Shown here: piece by piece, positions 56,176-64,000 of the stretch
How positions within the stretch are numbered: the first letter of the stretch is position 1
Layout: every line of letters starts with the position of its first letter
From: Elymus sibiricus
Lineage: Eukaryota; Streptophyta; Magnoliopsida; Poales; Poaceae
NCBI GenBank assembly: GCA_039707655.1
Contig: CM077676.1
Location: 80,275,395-80,339,394, forward strand
Reading direction: 5' to 3'
DNA length: 64,000 nucleotides
Translations under genes and position numbers: made by a program
The notes under the pieces: generated by a model
The model's database searches: none
Told to the model about the DNA's origin: nothing
The model's input: the letters and a program-made list of their open reading frames with translations, nothing else

Positions 56176-59100
56176 TACCATGGAGTCATTTCAACAGATC
56201 CGATGGCGCTCTTTTCAGTGTAAAAGCCGCAGTCTCTAAAGCATTACTTTTAAAAGGGATAATGGCAAATTGATTTATGTCATCTTTGATATTACCGTGT
56301 CATAAATGGTTTGATTACATCTTCACGGATATTCCACTCACAGTGGTGCTCCGTGAGGTGTAAGTTATGAAACTCTTTTCACAACTCATCAGACATTCGC
56401 TAAACTTGTAACTCAAATATTCCTTTCGGCAATCTAGTTTGCAGAAACATAATTTTCATGTTACAATAATTTCTACTTCATTTTTGAAAACCTTATGAAT
56501 GATTTCAAAAGATCCAGACTTACGTCTCATCAAGTAAATATCCATATATCTACTTGAGTCATTTCTGAAGATAGATAAATCCACTGCTAGCAACAACATT
56601 TATCGGACTACATACATCAAAATATATGATCACCAATAAGTTCGTTGCTCGTTCCTTATGGCCTGTGAACGGTATTTCAGTCACTTCACTTTTCGAAGGA
56701 AAGTTGCAAGTGTCAGATGATTCATACTTAAACGACTTCAAAATCCATCATTATGGAATTTCTCCATGCGGGTTTCTCCAATGTGACCAAATGCAGTGCC
56801 ACACATGTGTGGTATTCTCTTAGTCTTGCGACATTTAGCGTCAGTGTTATGGATGTATCATATTACCATCAATATTCATAACATACATCCCATTCATGAT
56901 GGAGGTATGGCCCTTATGTTATTCATAACACTGAACAACAATTGTTCTTTTATGAACAACCCTTTTGCAACAAACATTATGCAATGGGCTAGAGTGTGTA
57001 AAACTCTAAAATGAATTATGAAAGTAAATACGGAGGTAAAATATTATTATCAATATTCATAACATACATCCCATCCATGATGGAAGCATGGCCCTTATGT
57101 TATTCATAACACCGAACATCAAAAGTTCTCTTATGAACAACCTTCTTGCAAGATACTTTATGCAATGGGCTAGAGTGTATAAAAAATCTAAAATTAATTA
57201 TGAAAATAAATACATAGGTAATGTACCGAGTATAGCAACTTTTACTATGTTCCCAGCGCATATCTAAACCTCACTCCGGCAAGTCTTTTAGGCCGTAGTA
57301 GTTCTTGCATCGAGTCGCAGCAGAATGCAATCGAGTGGGTATCTTTGTGATCAACTCACAATACCCAAGAATTAGTGACTAACAATTTAATCACAATTCC
57401 CAAGAACTATTTCTTTGACCAGCCTTCTATACATCAATAGTTTGTATGACTTTCATACATGAGCTGGACATTCCAGTCTTCTCTCTTTTTGCCTTTATAC
57501 TTCTAACAGTTTAACTTTCAGTATTTCTCCTACTCTCAGAAAAAGCACTCAACTTAAGAGTGGCGTTAGCCCCGGACTTCCTAGGTGTGTAAGTCACACT
57601 AACACCCTTTGGACATTTCCTTTCTCTTTAAGTTGTTGTTTTATTCACCTTCATCATATGATAGGCGTTCTTCTGGATCCCTCTCGTATTAGTCAAATGC
57701 ATAGTAAAAACTTTTACTAATAGTTTGCAAACAAACATTGCTTTGGATATCTCATATCTTTTAGCCTTTGTTTGTATCTGAACTAATTTTCAGTTCCATG
57801 AATATCACATAGCTATTCCAAACTTTTTGAAGTTCGGGTCTCATGGAAACAAACATATTGCACTTGACCGTAACTGAATTATAGCTTTTGGATCGAAGGA
57901 CGAGAGTCACATCATCCATAGCATTAGCGGGAGAATACCGAAAGCATGTGATAGGACAAAGTCCTTCTCGGCACTCTTGAGGACAATCCTTACATTACGT
58001 TACCAACCGTAAAGTTTTAATCAAATATTTAACAGCTATTCAATTTTAATAGGGAAGGTGAAAACGCGAGCCATTATTCTATAACTATTATGCAATTTTC
58101 ACTTAGACAATGTCCACAATTAATTGCACTAAGAATTAAAAGAATTAATTCTAAAGTGCGCTCCCACTCAAATCAATATCTCTCATAATTGATTGTGAGT
58201 GATACAAGACCCATATTACAATTCAACGCCAAGGATGCATCCATCTCAAGTGACGAGAATTGCAATCGGTAGGCCAACTTGCCAATCACATCTCTATGTG
58301 ACTCTCGTTCATCTTTCGATGGCCGTGTTCCGAGCTCAGGACGATCAAGCCAGAACGTCAAGACAACCAAGTGATCTCGCTGCGAGGTCTCAACTCACCC
58401 GCCTCACACTTCTCTAATCGTTCGTACCCATGCATCCGTGTGATACCCCGAAGAGATAGGTGCCATGACGGTGCTACACTTGGGAGAACACTAACTACTT
58501 GATATTTTTGTGAGAGATCACCCTAATAAAAAGCGACTATCGCGCAATCAAGAAGGGTGCATCATAAGGGATAAACATCTCAGGCAATTCATAATAGCAT
58601 GATATGGTATAGCCCTTTCTGACGGAGAAGTCTTTTATTTCTTCGTCTTCGGCATTCGCGTCGGTGTTCACCTTTGCGAAGTTTGCCACCACCTTGTCGA
58701 TGCACCAGATGATATTGCTATCTCTATAGCTAATAAAATAAGTGCATTACTTAAGGTTGACACGCAGGTCATTAAAGTGACAATCATATGGCTCCAGCCA
58801 TCATGCCGAATCATGACACGCAGGTCATGTTAATTTTACATCATATAGTCATCTCATACATAATCAAATTAATATGAGCATTGCTATACCACATCACATG
58901 CACATCCTGCAAAACCAAGTTAGACGCCATTAATCGGTTTATGCAAAAATTTATTTTACGTGGCTTCTAAGGTTTCGAAACAAACCGAAGCTACCAACGT
59001 CCATCATCAAGTATGATTATTCAAGTCGCTAGATTAACTTTGCGGGGTGTATGAAACACGAGATAATAAAATCTCGAGCCCCATACTTAACTTCGTCATA

Positions 59101-59441
59101 CGCATGACCCCCGTGCAGATCATATCTGCATTGCCCTTTCGTCTGCGAAATTTCATCTTTCTTTTAACTATGGTGGAATTCAAAGAACTGTTAGCACTTC
59201 GTTGATCAATCAGGATCGCGGATTGCCAGAACTTTGAAACTCCACCATACCAAGATCAGAAATACGCAAATTCAAGGGAAGCAACAAGAACATCGGGTAA
59301 TAGATTTCATCTGCTACCCGCATAAATAATTTTCAGCAATAGATCTCATCTACTACAAAATTAAATTATGCAACACCCATACATCTCTATGTATTCTAGA
59401 TCGTAACCTGCATCTACGCATAGCACGGCTCATGATGCCAC
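56176..59441 (-). pseudogene. Fossil gag/pol 5' part of copy B
   Basis: Collinear with 17755-21066 of copy A. It contains the family's ~190-bp duplication (about 56870-57200) and a short open relic at 58199-58417, but nothing codes. The primer-site region (complement of 59424-59441) reads GTGGCATCATGAGCCGTG. Confidence 0.7.
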
Positions 59442-61428
59442 TGTAGGGGAACGCGGCAGAAAACAAAAAATTTCCGACCTACGCACCAGCCCAGGACCAC
59501 TATGGAGACTGCATACAAGGTTTGATCTTTTCCTTACCGACTCGTAGCGCAGCGGAAGTAGAGTTAATGACGATCGGCGGTGCAGATCCCCGCAGCTAGG
59601 ATTTACAACCTCCCAACCGTGAGGATGTACTCCCTCATCTTCCCCTCGGACAGTCCCTCGGACAGCCCTCCAGGAAGCGGTCGGACAGTCCCTCGGACGG
59701 TGTCACGGACAGCCCTTCGGGAGGCACTCTCGAACTCGGACGGTAACTCGGACAGCTCTTCGGGAGGCACTCTCAAACAGCCCCTCGGGCAAAAAGATCG
59801 AACCTACAACCTCTCTACGGGGTTGCACACATACGGTGTCATCTATCCGGCAGGGCTTCGCCGTCCAGAACTAGTTCCCACCGGAACCCAGACAGCCTTT
59901 CAGCTCTACGAAACTCTTTTCGTGGGAGGGAGAGAAGAAGCCAGATCATTGCATGGCAATTGGCATTGTGTATGAGAGAGTGAGTGGCTTTGGGCAGCCC
60001 CCTCCACCCCTATTTATAGGCCAAGCCCAAGGGTGGCTTCTCCAAGAAGCCAAGGGGAAAAATACCAAAAGGCCCTCAAGGTGGCTTCTCCAAGAAGCCA
60101 CCCAAAAAGCACATTCACTATTCACAGAAACATTTTTCTGTGACCGTTAAATCCGAAAACATTTCTGTGGGTCTTAGAATAATTCCAGTACCCACTAAAA
60201 TGATTTTGGACGCGTTCCGAAACAATTCCGGATTAGTGATTTTCATCTGCGAAAAGCAACCAAAGCGGTTCCGGCAGCTCCGGAACATTTCCGGTTTTTT
60301 CTCCGAAAAAATCCCAGAAGTTTTCAGAATAATTCTGGCACCCTCCAAGAATTTCCAGACGTGTGCCGAAACCAATTTGACTTAATGGTATACCCTGAAA
60401 CAACTTTTCAGTTTTACCAAAACTATTCCGGTGTTCTCTCTCCGAAACTTTTCCGTTGTCTCCGAAACTTTTCCGGTGACTTTCTCTCAGACTCCCTGTC
60501 TAGTATTCAGCAGATAGATGACCCTTAAGCGTGTGACCCTATAGGTTCGGTGAAGCATAGACATGACCGGAACTCTTTCCGATCAATGATCAACATCGGA
60601 GCCGTGGACACCCATATTGACCCCTATACCCACACGAATAAATATTCGAGTGAACCTCCAGTTTGCCGTGTGCTATTCCTGTTGCTTCGCGATATGTTAC
60701 AAATACCCGAGGTGAGATTTATCGGCATCCCGTGGATCAACAACTTGTCCACTATGCCAGTTACCTCGTTACCGGTTTTGTTCTCTTTTCTCGTACCCGT
60801 GTTCCGGCATCCCCGTGATCAAATCACATTGTGTCTGGCCAGACGATGATGGATACCGTAACACCGAGAGGGCCCAGAGATATCTCTCCATCGTCGGAGG
60901 AGCAAATCCCAATCTTGAGCTATCAAGTCCCTTGTCATATTTTCCCATGAACCCGTAAGCCGCCGTAATAGCCACCCAGTTACGGATGACGTTTAACAAA
61001 CCCCAAAGTTCATGAATCAAGCATGAAGAAACTCGATACTCTCATAGTCTAAGGAATTATGCAAACGTTAACTTTCTCTGTGTTATTAACCATTAACTTG
61101 TGACGAATGTATCTCATAGCATAACATCAATTCGGGTCGATTCAACACAAGTGTTCTTCCAACAATGTGCCCTCAAAGTTGCCGGCATAGTCATGCCCAT
61201 GATCAGGAAAACAGAACCATCATGCAACACTTGAGCTAGTCTTAGAGGCCAGACTAGGAATACATTTTACCGTTTATTATTCCACACGTACATATGAGTC
61301 TTCCTTCGAGCCTCGTGGTTATTGTAGACTCGAGAACCATAGCAGTTATAGCACGGAATATAAACATAATTACAAACATGGAGATAAATAATAACATTTA
61401 TTATTGCCTCTAGGGCATATCTCCTACA
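59442..61428 (-). repeat. 5' LTR of Copia B
   Basis: This 1,987-bp LTR is the partner of 42518-44471. The minus-strand TATA box is intact (CTATTTATAGG on plus, near 60010). The TSD TCCAT follows. Confidence 0.88.
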
Positions 61429-61491
61429 TCCATTCGGTTCATATTATTGAAATCTGTAATTTGTTCGATGCTATGCAAAATTTGGGGTGCC

Positions 61492-61569
61492 GCGAGCGCT
61501 CCGGCGGAACAGATCCCGTAATTGCGTTGCGGGACGCGTTTACGGGATCTGTTCCGCCGGAGCACTCGC
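61492..61569. repeat. Subterminal 30-bp inverted repeat in Harbinger 2
   Basis: Arms 61492-61521 and 61540-61569 are complementary at 29 of 30 positions around an 18-nt loop. The arm word GATCTGTTCCGCCGGAGC is related to the terminal GATCTGCTAGAGATGCTC. It may be a transposase-binding array or a duplicated end. Confidence 0.85.
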
Positions 61570-61650
61570 AGCACCGTAAAAAGTTTTGCAGGCGCCCTTA
61601 AACGAGTTTTGTGGGCCGGCCGGTTGCGGGATCTGCTAGAGATGCTCTAA

Positions 61651-63225
61651 AACCCCATCTCCCCATCCTTGTAGAGACCTTTTGTCAAACCATTCAACTG
61701 CAAGGCTATGCAGCAAGACTGCTAGAGATCCGAGAGATCCTTTCTACCTCTGCTCTTGTGAGTTCATCCGGATTCACGGGAAGGAGCCTCTGGTTCCCCC
61801 TAATTCGTGCTCTACGGTTTCGACCGGTTTGTGTGGGTTAGTCCTGGTTTGTGGTTCTGTGATTGTTCGGACAGCAGGTCGGAGTTCTTGCAGCTTTGGT
61901 CAGCCATCCCCAACGTACGGGTCTCATCCAACCTTGGCAGGTATAAAGCCGGTCATCCCGGTTGCTTGCAGCTAGTTATCCTCCCTGATTCAATCCTATG
62001 ACATGAAGATCGGGCCACCCTCGGGCGTGAACTCCTTCAGCGGGTTTGCTCCTATTATCGGGCATCGGAGCCTTCCGTTGACACGGTAGGATCTATTATC
62101 CAAGTTTATCTTATCATCCCTTTATATTGAGTGTTCTCATGCTACATTTTCTGTGTTAAGAGTACAAAGCCCCACCCAAAATAAATCCAAGCCTTGTTTG
62201 TGCAGAGATCTAATTGTTGCATATCTTGCATGTCTTTCATCTTTTAGATCTGCACCAAGTTCATCCTTGTAGTTACCTTCAGATCTGGTTGTTGTGCTTT
62301 GGAAAAGAGAGAAAGAGAAAAAAGAGTCAAAAAATCAAAGAGAGAAAGAAAAGAAATGGCAAAAAAATCAAAGAGGGAAAGAAAGTGTTGTTTGAGATCC
62401 AAAGGTTTCGGCTTGGTAGAAAAATTTCAAAAGCTTGTGTGTTGTGTGTTTTTCGATCTTGGTGCAAAGGTCCAACAAATTTATCCATATATTTTCTTGG
62501 TTTGCATCAACTTGATTTCAACACAAGCCCCTTTTTGTTTATCCCACCGAGCTCCACCAAAAACCAAAGATAGTTCATTGATCCCTGTCTTTCAATCGCT
62601 TAAACGCATCCGAGAGAATTGCAATCTAATATGATCCCATAAGAACTTTAGTAAGTAAGAGGTGAGATTGTGTGATTTCACAAATTTATCTTATTCCACA
62701 TTTAGCCCTACCAACATGGCAGGATCTGGTTCGAGGGTTCGAGAAAATAATGGATGAGATGATGTTCCGATCACCAACTGCAAAACATCGTTTTTCACGG
62801 CTATTCACCGAATGTTGGTTTCCATATGATATTTTCCTAAGTATTTTAGTGACTATTCTAGGGACTTTTCAGTTCATTTGGATGAGCAATGTCAGAGTCA
62901 TCATTTTGAAGTTTTATGTCTATTTTGTCCTGAAACTGATTTTTTCAGGAAAGAAAATTGAAAATTTTGAGAAGATCATGAACTGTTCAATAACTATTAT
63001 GTCACATTTGTACCTCATTTGTTTCCATAGAGTTCAGAAAATAGCAGCAGAACCCAACATCACCACTTTCCTGTACCTCCCAGTGAAAGTAACAAACCAA
63101 TTACTATACGAGTCATTTAAGCACGAAGACTTACTGTCAATGTCAATCCCTAGAGAGGCACTTGCAAAATTCCAAACGTATCTTTGCAAGAGGGCATTGG
63201 AAGAACAGTTGTTCTAGAGCTTCAT
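61651..63225 (+). mobile_element. Degraded LTR-retrotransposon leader and gag start (family unclear)
   Basis: LTR-like sequence is followed by a purine-rich leader (62301-62388, GAGAAAGAGAAAAAAGAG type) and an ATG at 62716. This opens 'MAGSGSRVRENNG' and then hits TGA after 13 codons. Such an N-terminus is familiar from Triticeae Gypsy gag leaders. An ORF of 181 codons at 62672-63217 in another frame has no recognised domain. LTR limits and TSD were not found. Confidence 0.4.
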
Positions 63226-64000
63226 GCTCATCACACAAGTCAACTTCCTCCCTTCCATCCCCTCTCTTTTTTCAGGTTGCCCTTTGTCAGAATACGGTTT
63301 CGGGCTAACCGTCATAGTAATAATCAGATAATGGTGCATAGACCTTGTAGATAATTTACCTGAGTTGATCACAAGCTACTTCACTCTATCTGGTTCCTCT
63401 GACAGGCTCACCTGACTGCACATTTGCTTCAGGTTTTGCCACATAGTGAGATATCCTTTCTCAAAAAGCGCCTAAAAGGCTAAAACCTATCTATGCCCCT
63501 GGAGAAAACTTTATGAACGGTAATATTCTGAGTAAATGTCTTGTTTTCCTATATTCACCAACAATCTTTTGACAGCACTTCAAAAACCAAATCCTGTCCA
63601 GAAGTGGGGAAAGTGCCTCCCATTAGATATTTGGCTCTCACCAAAGCCTGCCACTCCCCTCCTTCGTTTTCTAATTTCCAAATTCACTTGCACAAGAGAC
63701 TAATATTCATAATATGCAAATCAGTGACACGCAACCCCCCTTGTTCTAGGTTGGCAAACGTCAGTCCATCGAACCAGGTGGTGTTTCTTCAGCCCCTGTT
63801 TCTCTTGCCACGACATTCTAGCCCGGAAAAAATTCAAACAGCCTAGTCCCCCTTATAGGAACTCTAAAAAAAGAGAGCATACAACTTGGAACATTACTTA
63901 AAGCAGCTTCTATGAGCACCAACCTGCTACCGATGGAAGTGATATCACCCTTCCAACTGTCAGTTTTCTTCTCTATCTTACTATCCTCAGTTCCCTTCCA
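63226..64000 (-). pseudogene. LINE ORF2 (reverse transcriptase C-terminal part), runs off window
   Basis: On the minus strand the sequence encodes 'GDITSIGSRLVLIEAALSNV' then 'PSCMLSFFRVP' (complement of about 63850-63957), the thumb-region signature of plant L1-type reverse transcriptases ('GRLTLIKSVLSSIPIYMMSFF'). Downstream relics include 'NKGGC' (for 'KGGLG'), a 'LEIRKRRRGV' block and a 'GGTFPTSGQ'-like stretch, interrupted by several stops and frameshifts. It is the decayed end of a non-LTR retrotransposon; the catalytic part lies beyond 64000. The left limit near 63226 is approximate. Confidence 0.75.

Larger units (their letters stand above)
42518..61428 (-). mobile_element. Copia copy B, full-length, minus strand (split by copy C)
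   Basis: Perfect TSD TCCAT (42513-42517 and 61429-61433). LTRs at 42518-44471 and 59442-61428. The internal region is in two pieces (44472-46494 and 56176-59441), separated by copy C. Rejoined, it is about 5.3 kb and collinear with A and C. LTRs of B are more different from each other than those of A or C, with a ~28-bp deletion near 42535 and a ruined TATA box in the left LTR. No long ORF exists. Confidence 0.9.
40359..61647 (+). mobile_element. PIF/Harbinger transposon 2, both ends present (split by Copia B)
   Basis: The left TIR GAGCATCTCTAGCACATCCC (40359) pairs with the complement of the right end, GAGCATCTCTAGCAGATCCC (ending 61647). TAA flanks both ends (40356-40358 and 61648-61650), the standard PIF/Harbinger target. 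Without the 18.9-kb Copia insert the element is about 2.4 kb: leader, transposase, short tail. The tail holds a 30-bp inverted repeat (61492-61569). Confidence 0.92.

Noticed and set aside
44472..59441. Many 60-100-codon frames in copies B and C as possible small genes
   Set aside because: They are collinear with the same frames in copy A and represent pieces of decayed Copia gag-pol or antisense shadows.

Overview
The window looks like intergenic heterochromatin or euchromatin of a Triticeae grass (wheat, Aegilops, barley or a close relative). The evidence is a BARE/Angela/WIS-type Copia pol and LTR, Athila-lineage Gypsy LTRs with a tRNA-Asp-type primer site, an Au SINE, Stowaway MITEs and CNN-rich PIF/Harbinger transposases, all nested with target-site duplications (TSDs) that can be read directly. 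No prokaryotic or organellar features were seen. There is one intact candidate host gene: a small SUMO-like gene at 38615-38923.

Left part (1-24851). The window opens inside an Athila-type LTR (1-843, resuming at 8382-8430). A complete 7.5-kb Athila-type element (844-8376, TSD TACTG) split that LTR. The LTR itself lies in the pol gene of a BARE/Angela-type Copia element (8431-13244), whose 3' LTR holds a further solo Gypsy LTR (11758-13174, TSD TGCAT). The Copia element abuts a PIF/Harbinger transposon (13245-24851). Harbinger 1 was in turn split by a 9.6-kb minus-strand Copia element, copy A (13588-23179).

Middle part (24855-40358). This is the least retrotransposon-dense part. It holds a poly(A)-only retroinsertion with a 16-bp TSD, a possible orphan first exon, a Helitron-like element with a tRNA-like fossil, a Stowaway MITE, and a pair of opposed T-rich/A-rich arms. 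It also holds a 1.4-kb minisatellite of 27 hairpin-forming units with higher-order structure, a truncated duplicate of the SUMO-like gene, a Russian-doll cluster of five DNA transposons, and an Au SINE about 95 bp upstream of the SUMO-like gene's TATA box.

Right part (40359-61647). A second PIF/Harbinger element has complete terminal inverted repeats (TIRs) and a TAA TSD. It is split by Copia copy B (42518-61428, minus strand, TSD TCCAT), which is itself split by Copia copy C of the same family (46495-56170, plus strand, TSD TACCA). Copies A, B and C share the same already-degenerate pol region while their LTR pairs are nearly identical. This suggests a non-autonomous family mobilised in trans. 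The window ends in a degraded LTR-retrotransposon leader and the ORF2 of a minus-strand LINE.

Order of events readable from nesting: Harbinger elements first, then BARE and copies A and B, then C as the youngest. TE family names are given only to the level that recognisable motifs support; divergence counts were made by eye.
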